64,000 bases of DNA. Source: Xestospongia bergquistia. Lineage: Eukaryota; Porifera; Demospongiae; Haplosclerida; Petrosiidae. The notes beneath the pieces were generated by a model, which made no database searches, was not told the origin of the DNA, and worked only from the letters and a program-made list of their open reading frames with translations. Position numbers and translations under genes: made by a program. Positions within the stretch are counted from its first letter, which is position 1. Each line of letters starts with the position of its first letter. This document shows positions 22,631 through 33,724 of this stretch, piece after piece. The stretch is from positions 5,148,501 to 5,212,500 of the forward strand of contig OZ014412.1 in NCBI GenBank assembly GCA_963965975.1. The letters run 5' to 3'.

Positions 22631-25600
22631 ATGGCTCTTGAAGGGCGACCAACATTTGTGAATGCCTTCTTAAACGAAAAACCAACTGTCGCTGAGTTAT
22701 GTGAGTACGTTAGAGTTGGCGAGAAGTGGTACGTTCTTGGTACACTTCTCGAGTTAGCTGACGTGGACCTACATGGTATCGACGACCAGTATAAAGATCT
22801 AGATCTTAAAACTACGAAAATGTTTGAATTGTGGCTTAGTGCCAAACCCAATCCTACGAGAAGACAGATTATAGAAACATTGAAGAAAGGAACGGTTGCC
22901 AAGGATGCAGTCGCTGACAAGTATGAGACAGCTTTGAAAACAAAATGTGAGTATAGTATATACAATTCGTATATTTTTACGTCTTTATGAAACAGTGCTT
23001 CGAATGCGAGAGCGGACTGACAAAATATTGCATAAATACTCTGAAAGTCTCTCAAATTTGGTACTTCCCTCAGAGATAGTTCAAACACTATATACAGAAG
23101 GAGTTTTCTCTAAAGAGATATTTGATGAAGTGAAAAAAGTGGGAGGTTCACTATCTGGTGGTCCTTTGAGAGCATTATCTAACACTGTCTCAGAGAATTT
23201 TAGCCAATTACAAGTGTTTGCGACAATCTTGCTGCAATCAGAAGACACAGTATGTATAGCAAACAATATACTCAAGGAATATGGTAAGTTGGTTCTACTT
23301 TATTGTTATTATAATTATATATTTTACATATACAGATCAGACTCAAGCATCAGTATTACAACAAAGTCAATCAGGTATTTTATATGGAAAATTATAGATA
23401 TACAATGTCTCACTATTAATTCTTCATGATGTTATTATATACCTTATTTTCTTAAATAGATTCTTTTACTGCCTCTAATATTTCCACATCATCAACTTCC
23501 TCAACAACTAATCAAAGTCAGTTTTTTAAAACCAATAATAATACTATTTAAGCAACTTTTTCAGGTATAATAAAGCATCTTTCACCTACATATGAGTACA
23601 CATTTGATCAAATGACAGCAAAACTGGGAGATCTTTTTTGTACTGTGATACCTCTAATTCAAGCTGCTGTTATGCCTTTACTGGAAGATTTAAAATCTTT
23701 TCTTGGTTTTTGTTTTCCAAAGCTAAAACCACAACTGGCTATGGCTAAATCATTTGATGGTGTTATGGAACTAGTGAGAGAAAAATGTACTGTCATAAAT
23801 ATTTCCTGCTTGGAGATTATTATCAATAAGTATAACATTGAAGGGGCGAAAGCTCATATTTCAGCCTTTAAATCAGAAGTTGATAAATTTTGCAAGAATG
23901 TCAGACTCACCATTTGTCAGGATAAAAGTTTCATGTCAAACCTATCTTCTCTTCTAAAATGTGAAACTATTCAGTTTACTCTAAGATGGGAGATAGATAA
24001 AAGTACATTTAGTGATATTAGTGGTTTGTTGTGGAAAGCATTTGAAGATATGACCAATGAAGTTTTAGTAAAAGAAGTAAAGAGTGGTAACTCCATCATT
24101 GTGACCTGCTATGCTCCACGAAATGTAATGGATGTTCTACTGTTGAAAGCAAATATGAGTCTTGGTGAGCTGCAAAAGATGGGTTTAATTAAATTGACTA
24201 TTGGCTACTATACTGTCTGGAATGAACGTACAATGGTAAGAGAGAGATAAGTAGTACTCAACAATGTTTATAATACAGCTATATAGGATATGAAAGGTCT
24301 GGCAAAAGAGACGAGAGCTCTAAAAAATGAGAACACTTTACAGAAAAAAGCACTAGCAGAGAATGCATATAAAATAATAGGATTGAAAACATTTGAAGGT
24401 GAGTATTTTTATGATTTAACTATTGCAAAAAAGGACATATAAATTTTAATTGTCTGCATTGATATGTCATGTTCAACTAATGTACAGTGACAATTAGCAC
24501 ACAGAGGTCAAGTTTATATGTTTTCACCAATGTGGAACGTATTAACTTAAGTCTATTGTAGAAGTTCATGAAACCAGTGACTTCTTTACTTTTATAATCA
24601 TACTATATTGAACATTATAAGTAACCAGTTCACATGTTTAAAACACCCATGCACACACCAGGCTATAGAATTTGTATACAAATCTTAAGAACAAAGCTAT
24701 CCTTGTAGTTTTACCATGGATGCACAATTCATTAGCCTAAAGATATCACCAGTGGTACATATGACTCATTAACTTCAAAGCATCTGGCAGGTTTATTCTT
24801 TTTTATAGTGTTCCATAATTTGTAGTTACTCCAAAGCTTCTTCAAACCCTTATAAAATGATGTTATTATAGTGATGATGTATTATAGCTTATAAATAAAG
24901 GCCTTCTAATTGGATAGTGTCTTCACAAGCAGAAATAGCACACTCAATTACGTTTAATTATTTCACTTAATATCACATTCTATGTTGACAATTTTAAGGG
25001 TATTTTTTAAAGCCTTTATACTGTTCACATATTATTATTAGGCTTATATATGTATATTTTGTTTTCAAGGATACATTACATGAGCACTATAGTTAATCCT
25101 TTAATCTTTTTTAACAGCTAACATATCACCAATTCTCTTTGGTATTTATGCATTGTTCCTTCTATTCATATGCTTATCAGCTATGAGAGGACGAATTAAA
25201 CTAATTGGTAAGATCTGTAATAGATAGTATCACACACACACACACACACACATATATATACATGTAAAATATTTTGTTTTTAGCTCCTTTGCCTGGAGTT
25301 GAGGTTCTTGCATCAACAAGACTACTGGTGGCTGGAGGACAGCCCAATATATTACACTGGGAGGAATATGGTCTGAAATTATACATACCAGATGATGCTC
25401 TTCCTCCAGGATTCTTAGCAGAGATAGTTGTACGTGTCAGCCTATCAGGTCCTTTTGTCTATCCTGATTCTGAGTTCTGGACACCAGCAAGTGCTGTATA
25501 CTGGATATCAAGTAGTAAAGACTTCATTAATCCTGTACAGTTAGGACTATGGCATAGTGCTAAAGGTTTGCAGAGTGGTTCAGACTTACGAATTGTAACA

Positions 25601-26787
25601 GCTCAAGATGAGGCTCAAAATGGAATGTACACTTTTGAGGATATTGCTTCAAAAAATTATAATTTGGAGGGCTCTTTTGTTTATCTCTATGTCAACCATT
25701 TCTCAATTTATTCCTCTTTATCAAATCAGTTGAAGTACGATGGTTGCTTACTTTATCGGAAATCTCCAAATAGTCCTGTTACTTGGGAGTATAGCTTAAT
25801 AGTACACAAGCATCATACAGATGGAATTGTTCAAAGGGTAAATTTAGTGCATTAAATCATCACATAATTACTACTTTATTTATTTACTTATAGCTTCTTG
25901 ACCAAGCTTCATATACAGGTTGGACTATAGACATCCCTGAATTCATTATAGAATTTGAGCAAGATAGTAACATTCTTACTTTAAATACAAGCTATAGCAA
26001 TTCAAATCTGAATGGATGGAAAATTGTTGAAAGAAACGCACCACTCATGGTAAGATCATATGTGGTAACAAGCATTTAAAATGAATTTTCCTGTTTTAGT
26101 ATAACAAATCTCAGATAGATAGTGATGAATCAATTCGTAGCAACATGCAATTTCTGTTAATTTGGACTGGAAAAGGACCTCGCACAACACAAATCATAAG
26201 GCTGTCATTACATGGTGCTGAGCAACCAAATGTTATTAGTTTTGTAACAAATTCAGGTATTATAATAAATGATTATTTAATAACAATATTAATGTGTTTA
26301 ATTATCTAGAAGACAGTGAAGGTAATAAAGTATGTGGAGCAAGTGGAGGTATGTAATGATATATGGTATTTATAACTGATGATAGATGTTAACATACTTT
26401 ATAATAGACTATGAAATTTTGAGTATCTCTACATTATACAATTAACTATGTATTCATTTACTTTTAGGATTTATTTCATCATCAGAGAACTTGTTACTTT
26501 ATACGAATCATGTCTACCAAGTTCTTCTTTTCTGCCATCATCTTGGTATCAATGATGCTGAATGTAAGATGATTGAACATGAAAGACCTAATGATTTGGA
26601 ACAACAAAAAGTAGCCGTGTTAAGAGTCTGGCTAGAAGAAGGAGAACGTACATGGAGAGATTTTATACGTGCATTAGCTCTAATGAGACAATGTGTGGTA
26701 GCAAAAAAATTAACAAAAGAACATCATGTTTATTTTTTTAATGCTGACATAGCTCTTGAAGTGTGTAATGATCTTAATGAAGACTGA
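22631..26787 (+). CDS. Death-CARD-novel domain-TM-ZU5-UPA-Death protein
   Basis: Intact gene with 13 exons, all in phase: 22631-22946, 22996-23283, 23336-23374, 23460-23516, 23565-24235, 24287-24398, 25118-25207, 25284-25837, 25894-26049, 26100-26256, 26310-26348, 26468-26787 (stop TGA), with short Ser/Thr/Gln linker exons among them. Domains: N-terminal Death (1-105; ELCEYVRVGEKWYVLGTLL), CARD-like fold (~106-200), linkers, a ~220-residue module I do not recognise (FDQMTAKLGDLF..GNSIIVTCYAP..GLIKLTIGYYTVW), a charged coiled coil, one transmembrane helix (ILFGIYALFLLFICLSA followed by MRGR), ZU5 (LLVAGGQPNILHWEEYGLKLYIP, PASAVYWISSSK) ending NHFSIYSS, UPA over two exons, and C-terminal Death (HHLGINDAECKMIEHERP). 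ZU5-UPA-Death after a TM recalls UNC5 and PIDD. The basic MRGR after the helix suggests the ZU5 side is cytosolic, leaving the N-terminal Death/CARD on the other side unless the helix is an anchor or hairpin. Probably a death-fold adaptor or receptor. Confidence 0.85.
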
Positions 26788-27405
26788 TAAGTCAAGAATG
26801 AAGTGCCAAATATTTTTAAAAGCTGTTTTGTGTTTTTAATCTGTAAATATGCAAACTAAAGTATAAACAACATTGCTTTGACCATAATTTATTAAAGCCA
26901 GTAAATTGAAACTGTGTTGCTGTTGTTCAAAGTATTTTACATCATCTGTTATTGTATTAATATTGACTTTTTTAGAAGTATTGTGTCACCTTGTACTTTT
27001 TAATTATTATTAATATTTTCCAAATTTCCGCAACTTAAGTCAAACTGAGTATGCGCCATATAAGTTTTAGCATGATTAACAATTCTATAACCTGTTTGTC
27101 AATTATTTTATTATTGTAACCAGGAAATATGTTTGCTCAAATGTATACAGTCAAACTGCTATTAGTGAACAATGAAAGTATGTCTTAGTAAATATAATTA
27201 TATGGTACAGAAAAATTAATTAAAAACATTCTGTACATATCTCCTTCATACAAACAATGTGCATACTGATTAAGCACTTAAAACTTTTAACACTTATATA
27301 AAATTAATGAAAATCAATAATGATATTGCATACACTAAAATTGATACCAATATTAAGTTTTACAGATGTCACTAAATACTTCAAAAATGGGTTAATTAAT
27401 AACTT
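24840..27405. repeat. Segmental duplication, left copy (TM-ZU5-UPA-Death half)
   Basis: From the intron before the TM exon (gatgttattatagtgatgat) through the Death exon and about 600 bp of 3' flank, this block is repeated at about 40105-42720 with only scattered substitutions. Exon boundaries are identical. The right edge is sharp: after ttaattaataa the left copy runs into a Death-exon relic and the right copy into the deaminase-locus duplication. Confidence 0.85.
25229..25260. repeat. (CA)n(TA)n microsatellite
   Basis: CA run followed by TA run in the short intron before ZU5. In the duplicate (about 40523-40562) the tract is pure TA and longer, so it has diverged quickly within an otherwise well-conserved block. 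Confidence 0.85.
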
Positions 27406-28115
27406 TGAACCAAGAGCTGAAAATGGTTCTGATTAAAATTGATTATTCCAGTCATCATAGCACAAACATTGGCTAACTAATGCTCTATTATAACTGTACA
27501 TGTAATACTACATGTAATGTAGGTTCATATCAGCTTATAATTACACTAGCTTCTTCTGGGGTAATTCAATAAACATAAAGAGACCTTTCACATCATACAA
27601 TAACTGAATGTCTTCCAGTTTTCTCAACAGTAATAACATCTATACCGAGAAAGATAGTCACTATGTGATATAATGCACTAATCTTAGTACATGTTCTACT
27701 TGCATGCTAATACCTACTAACATATGTTAGAATGCTGGTAACATTAACAAACATTTAGTGGCATAGAGTTCAGGTAATAGTATAAATATCTTTTATCAAC
27801 TACTGAATGCCATATGTAAATGGAAATATGATCTAGTGGATACAAAGCATACTACGTACGCTGGCCTTTAGTCATATCTTCACATTTTCCCAAATACAAT
27901 AACCACTGACGCACATAGCTACCAATGAAATATTCATCAATTGATCATGTGTCACAGAATGTGCAGATAGAGAAGGCTGCAGAAATCGAGAATTTTTGAA
28001 GAGCTGGTCAGGAAGCTTGATATTTATGGTACAATGATTTGTTTATATCGATGCTGTTTATACTATGTCTTTTTGTCTAGCTCCAACTGCAAAACAAATA
28101 GAATCCATTAAATTA
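27405..28115 (+). pseudogene. Relic of a Death-like exon and linker
   Basis: 27408-27440 (tgaaccaagagctgaaaatgg.tctgat) matches the Death exon of the first gene (LEPRAENNADQ). 27985-28028 reads FEELVRKLDIYG and matches the last residues of the Death exon at 38844, ending at a former donor. 28081-28115 (ctccaactgcaaaacaaatag) matches the small linker exon at 56775, acceptor included. The intervening sequence no longer aligns. Confidence 0.5.
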
Positions 28116-28659
28116 AAATTTGACATGTCTATATCTGTGTCATTGCTCCTGTCACTAAGTATACATTTCACCCACTGACTAACATTTTTTTTTGAAATTA
28201 GATTGTACTGGTAATGATTTTATTGACTACAAACAAATAATGTACTTAATGATTGCCAATATTAATGATTGTAATATTAATACGATATTAACAATTATGA
28301 TATTATAATAAATCATATAATATCGTATCAGCTACTCCTATAGTTTGTTACTGAGTAGCTATGCATTAATTTATAGCGCGTGCTTCATTAATACTTAATA
28401 TTATATATAATTATGTAAACATAGTAGAACATGCATTGAATTCTTATTGCTATTATTAATATCTTAATAAAGTGTATTCATAACTTGTTAATACTTATTG
28501 GTTTCCAATAGCAACATTATTAACTTATACACACCCACCCTAATATCAAGTTTAGGTTACATATTCTCTTATGATAACAAGAGACAACTTGTTAGGTAAG
28601 TACAATGTTTTCTTTCCGATAACTTTAGAAGGTATCTACACAATTTAGTGCAAAGTGTC

Positions 28660-31401
28660 ATGTCTGATCATAGTGATTGTGATAGCTCATGTTCTTATCT
28701 CTGTGACCCTCCTATTGAAGTTGAGGAGTCTCCTAATACCACTGAGGGTGTTCAAGAAAGATCTAGACTGGGTCCAAGTGTAGGAATATATGCAGGTGTT
28801 ACACAAGTTGGAGGAGTGCTTGGAATTATGCCAATACAAGCAATGTGCCAGCCTTCAATACAGGCATCATCAATCACTCATGATTCAGCTTTCTTAGAAG
28901 GTACCTTTTTAATTTCAGTAAACTACTTCAGTATTTGTAACCAAACCATGCTAATATAATAATAACAAGTGGTATTGTTAAGTTATCTGTTCTTTTTCAA
29001 TAGGCCACACTGTTGATCCCAAATATATCAAAGAATTGATATTAAATCAATCAAACACAGCCAAAATACGTCCAGTGTTGCTATCTTTTGGTGGTATTCC
29101 TGAAAGTGGTAAAACGAAGGCTGTCCAGCATCTTCTGAAAAATTACGTTAATCCAAACCCTTTTGAACCTTTAACAAAGAATAGTGAGATGAAATTAGGA
29201 GCAGAAGGAATTACTTATTATGAGCTGGTAGCTGCTGGATTTCATCCTTTGAGAGATCTCACTATCACCGAGGTCACAAAAGAGTCTAGTTGTGCTTTTG
29301 GGATTATGTCTGCTTTTCAAAATGGACTTTTAGAAAAAGGCCAAGTGCCACTTTTCAAGGTCAATCCCAATCAACCAAATAATTTTATGGATGAGGAATT
29401 AGAAGATCATCTTCAGCAAACGTTCAAGTATCTTTATGAATATGAGCACACTCCTAGAGGAAATGAAGTCACTATTGTTGAACAAAAGTATGCTCGACGT
29501 CTATACAAGTTGCTTCCAGAAGGCATTGCACTTATCAACATTTGGGATATTGCTATCAATAAAACAGTTCTTCATTTTATGACTGCATTACGTGGTCTCC
29601 TTTACAACGGTTACACTTGGCTTTTTCTAGATATGGACCGAGACCTGGAAGATCTTGAAAAACCTCCTAAAATATCTGATGCTACAAGTAGAGATTGGTC
29701 AGTTCTAATGAAATGGCGTCCTCGTATTCATTACCTTCTTCGTCACAGTAGAATGAACGAAAATAAACACAGTAATCGGAAGAATGTGTGTACTATATTT
29801 GCTAAGCATAAGAGCTCTGCCAATGAAGACTTGAAGCAAAAGGTTACAGGAGCTAGAAGCTAAAGTACAGCAAGCTGCTAAACATATTGGTGTGTCTTCT
29901 CTCATAGAGCCAAATATTGAGACCATTGAATTAAATGGTCATGGTATTCCCGATGATTATTCTCTTCATCTTTATCAGAAGTTTCAAAGAGTAATTTACA
30001 ATACACCTTATGAAGATTACCTCTCTCTTGGGTATTTCTTCGCAGTTTATTTTACAGGTCATCAAATATGTTTATATCTAAGACAGAGCTTTTACGGAAA
30101 GCTAGAGATTGCGGCATAGATGAGAAATCACTTACAAAGTTTTGTGAGTTCTACGCTTCCTTTGGCAGTATATTTGATCTTAGTCTTGTTGATCCAGAAT
30201 ATCCCTATATCATAGTGAAACCAATGGGTTTTCTAAGGACTTTAGATAAATTGTTAAGTCCACAAAGTAGCATTCTTCAGCATTACATAAATGGTATTGT
30301 TCCAGCGAAAGTATGCCAAGAAGCTTTGGGCAAAAATTGGTTGGCATTTATGGAAGCATTATTATCGGTCAATCTAGCCATAAGAGTGTCTAATTCAAAT
30401 TTAGATGTGCCCAATCTTGATTCCAATGAAACGTATTATTTTGTCCCTTTAAGTCGCAAAGGCAGTCTCATAATAAATGCTGATCCCACCGCAGTTCATC
30501 TTATTACTAGTATCAATACACCTCATGTCTTCAAACAAGCCACATTTGTTAAGTATCTCTTACAATCACTGCCAGAACCAAAGCTCGTACCATGTAGTAA
30601 ACCTAACCAAACGATCATCAAAGAGTGTTCTACTGGTACTACCATCACTCTTGTCTCTCATAGTCCTGCCAGCAAAATATCAATTAGTAATGCTAATTCT
30701 GAAATTTGTTCACTCATTGTTAAAGCTTATAATGAGATTGCTGAAACATGTAGTGTTGGAACTACAAAATACAAATTTGTTGCGATATGTGCTAAAAGTG
30801 GATATTCCATTTTGTTGTTATCACGTTTTACCAAATGACACACTCTGTGATGAGTGTGTGAATGCTGAAAGAGTCAATGATCAGTTGAAAGCATGGAACG
30901 AAGCGTTGAGAAAGGTTAGAGACTTTATAGTTGTCATGGTTTATAATATTGTTTTTGCTTCTCCTTTCAGTATCCAATTCCTTCAAAATGTCAACCAGAC
31001 AGAGGTAAGTTCTTGTTAAGATATTAAATTTTAATCTATTATAGATTTAAAGTCTTCAGAGCTTGCCTACATTGCTGAGAAGATTGCATCATGTGATCCA
31101 AGCATTGTTGCTAAAAAATTTGGTTTGAAGGATTTAAGTCAGTATCAAGAAATGAAAGGAGAGAAACTTTTTAATGCAATGCTGTTAGAATGGGATAGAG
31201 AAAAACAGTTGAATACACAAATAGAAATCAGGCAGGCTTTGGCAAGGAAATTATTAGAAATTGATGCATTGTATAACGGCCCACTTGAACAGAAGCCAGA
31301 TTTTGAAGCCCTTGCAAAAGAAATTGATATTCATGGTATGTTGTGTATAAACTTTAAAGATGCTCATAAAGATGTGTCTTTTTTCTATAGCACGACTTTA
31401 A
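28660..31401 (+). pseudogene. Roc-COR-like module 1 plus Death gene, frameshifted
   Basis: Exons: 28660-28900 (ATG start; acidic Ser/Cys-rich N-terminus, then VGIYAGVTQVGGVLG), 29004-30914, 30971-31004, 31045-31335 and 31391-31401. Exon 2 carries Walker A GIPESGKT, AEGITYYELVAAGFHPLRDL, INIWDIA, WLFLDMDRD, CTIFAKH and the COR-like region, but has three frame breaks: near 29850 (gained base, TAA at 29861-29863), near 30008 (lost base in what should be EDVPLSW; frame restored) and near 30800 (about 14 bases lost in what should be SGVPDVRDIP). The Death exon (DLSQYQEMKG..IEIRQALARKLL) is intact. If the last acceptor is used as in relatives, the protein ends three codons into the next exon. Sequence quality could explain single indels, but three in one exon suggest a recent pseudogene. 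A shorter product ending at 29863 would keep the P-loop. Confidence 0.75.
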
Positions 31402-33724
31402 GTGCAGTGAAGCAGACCTTAGAATAGTTTAGAACTTAATAACTTTAATACGATATTCTTCCATTATGTTTATAAATAATGATGGTAGTTTTTCTGTATT
31501 TTATCTCTTTGCTGTATTATGTAGTATCCTTTTGTTGCTATAAAAGAAGTTGATGTGTCAATTAGACATTGGTTAATTGGCATAGTTGTTTAGTTGAAAG
31601 GGGCTGCTGTTCACATTATATTAGGAGCTATTATATATGTTAAATTGAGTTAACTGATAATAAGTGATGTTTGTAAAAAGTTTTAAAAAGTTATATTTTT
31701 AAGTAACTATAATTATGCATATTATATACTTGCTGTTTAGATGTTTTTGAAAAATTAATTGTAATAAAGTAGGTCCTGCAGGAAGTCCATACTTCATTAT
31801 GTAATGTTAATATTTAGGATTTAGAGGGTAGAGATCAGTTTAATGCACATCAAAATATGAATTTCCTGCACTATCTAACAGTAATGTTGCTGAATTTACT
31901 AACGTTCAATTATAATATCAAACACTAGTTGCTGTCATTACTGTGAAATCTCTTTTTTCTAGGCACATGCCTCCTTTGATTCTCATATTAATGAAATTGT
32001 GAAACAAGTTTAAAAAATACTAGTGATGTTTGTCTATGTTAAAATGGCAGTAGCGTTGTCTCTGCATAATAGCAAAAATGTAAAGCTAAATTCATTAAAG
32101 GGTATGTAACATTTAGAATTCCTTAGTAATGATTAGTATTGTCTTGCAGCAAATGTATAATATCATTTATATGGGTGAGTACACTATTACCATCCCTATT
32201 TATAATAGATACAATTCCTCCATTTTGTTAATTCATTTTTGCTTGCAATATTATATATTATATCCTCTTCTTCCTTTAATATCATGGTATTAAAGGAAGA
32301 AGAGTATATAATATATAATACAAAATGGAGGAATTGTGTCTATTATAAATAGGAATGGTAATATAGTGTACCCACCCATATTGTGCAGTACCAAATTCCT
32401 CTAAATATACATCACACAGAATAGAGTTTCATCACTTGATTATTACTTTGTATCATTGATGACTTGTTCATGCATTGTCTATTATTATTGCATCATACCT
32501 TGTCCATTGTAGTCATGACCAATTCCAGGAAGTGACAAGTGCACAAGTAGGCATTGCAATAAAAACAATTCCTCTGAAACTGCTTTGTCAATATCTCTAT
32601 GAAAACTGCTTTTAAAAACTAACTGTTACTAACAATAGACATTCATAATGATTAAAATAAACATTTATATGCACTTTGTTGGGTAAAGCAAAAGAATTCC
32701 TTCATATTGCTGCACTGTCATGATAGGTGCATTGATCATCATGTCTCACTACCTATACTTGTAAGTATTACTAGTAATGTCAATAAGTTATATAGTCCTT
32801 TAAGAGAAATAATGTTGATAGGAGGACTATTTCAAGTTTGAAATTTTTAATGTTTATTATCATGGATTATTTGTTAAAATCACTAATATTGAGTCTCCTT
32901 GTGATCAGTCAGTAGTGCTTATTGACTGAAAACCTATAATGGTACTTTTGAAATATTGTCATCTTTTATCAACCTCTACACATATATACTTATATAGTAT
33001 TTATGTTTAGAGAGGAGACTTATAAATCTCTTGACAAAACTGGCTTTCTGTATCTGCAATATTTATCATGACAGAGACTGCAACCTAGATCCCATGATTC
33101 CCATCCAATGTATATGTCTTTGTCTTTGTTACCATAGTTATGAGTGTCATTTGTCAATGGTGCATTCACTTGTAGGTCTGTTTCTTATTTATTGCTTCTA
33201 TAACTAGTTACAGTCATATTGTAGTTTTTGAAGTTAATGATAAAAGTGTATAGCCTGATCTGAGTATTCATTCAAATGGTCGCACATCCTCATTTCCTCA
33301 AAGGTTATGTTAAAAGTGTAAAATACTAGCTATACTCACTACTATTTATGACCATCCAACTGATATACAGCAACAAAATATTACATAGCTGTGCTGATAT
33401 TTAAGTAACACCCTATTAGAAGGCTCTTAATTTGAATAATTCATAACACATAATTACTAATGATTACAATATAATTGTATTTGGTGCTTATATTTTTTAT
33501 GTCTATCATGGTTCAACCAGTGCTACAGTCTCTACAGTGTACAGGGATATCCAATATATAATCAGCTTTTAATTAACGTTGTACATAATTTTACATGAGT
33601 CGTGTACAATACTTAGTTAGCAACACATGCATGCACAACATGTAAACTATGCATGATATGTCTATTGTAGCTATATCAGCAAAGGTGTGGCCATTAATAC
33701 ATCATTAGATCTAGAGAAGAAATC
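31402..33724. other. Intergenic stretch with one hairpin element and shared 5' flank
   Basis: No coding exon seen. 32172-32378 is a hairpin transposon (listed separately). 31773-31795 contains gcaggaagtccatactt, a one-sided copy of an inverted repeat found inside the larger transposon at 35319. From about 33250 to 33724 the sequence resembles 5990-6810 (acagtctctacag, ctatgcatgatatgtctattgtag), the shared 5' flank and presumptive promoter of the first exon. Confidence 0.55.
32172..32378. mobile_element. 207-bp hairpin MITE with TA flanks
   Basis: The ends are inverted repeats: TGGGTGAGTACACTAT.. at the left and ..ATAGTGTACCCACCCA at the right. Each is flanked by TA (32170-32171 and 32379-32380), as after TA target-site duplication. 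The arms stay complementary almost to the centre (cctcttcttcctttaat / attaaaggaagaagag), with a ~25-base unpaired stretch in the left arm only. No coding capacity. The TA flank suggests mobilisation by a Tc1/mariner-type transposase, which is inference. Confidence 0.8.

Noticed and set aside
22576..23088. 170-codon open frame on the minus strand
   Set aside because: It is antisense to two well-supported, correctly spliced Death and CARD exons and has no domain-like content.
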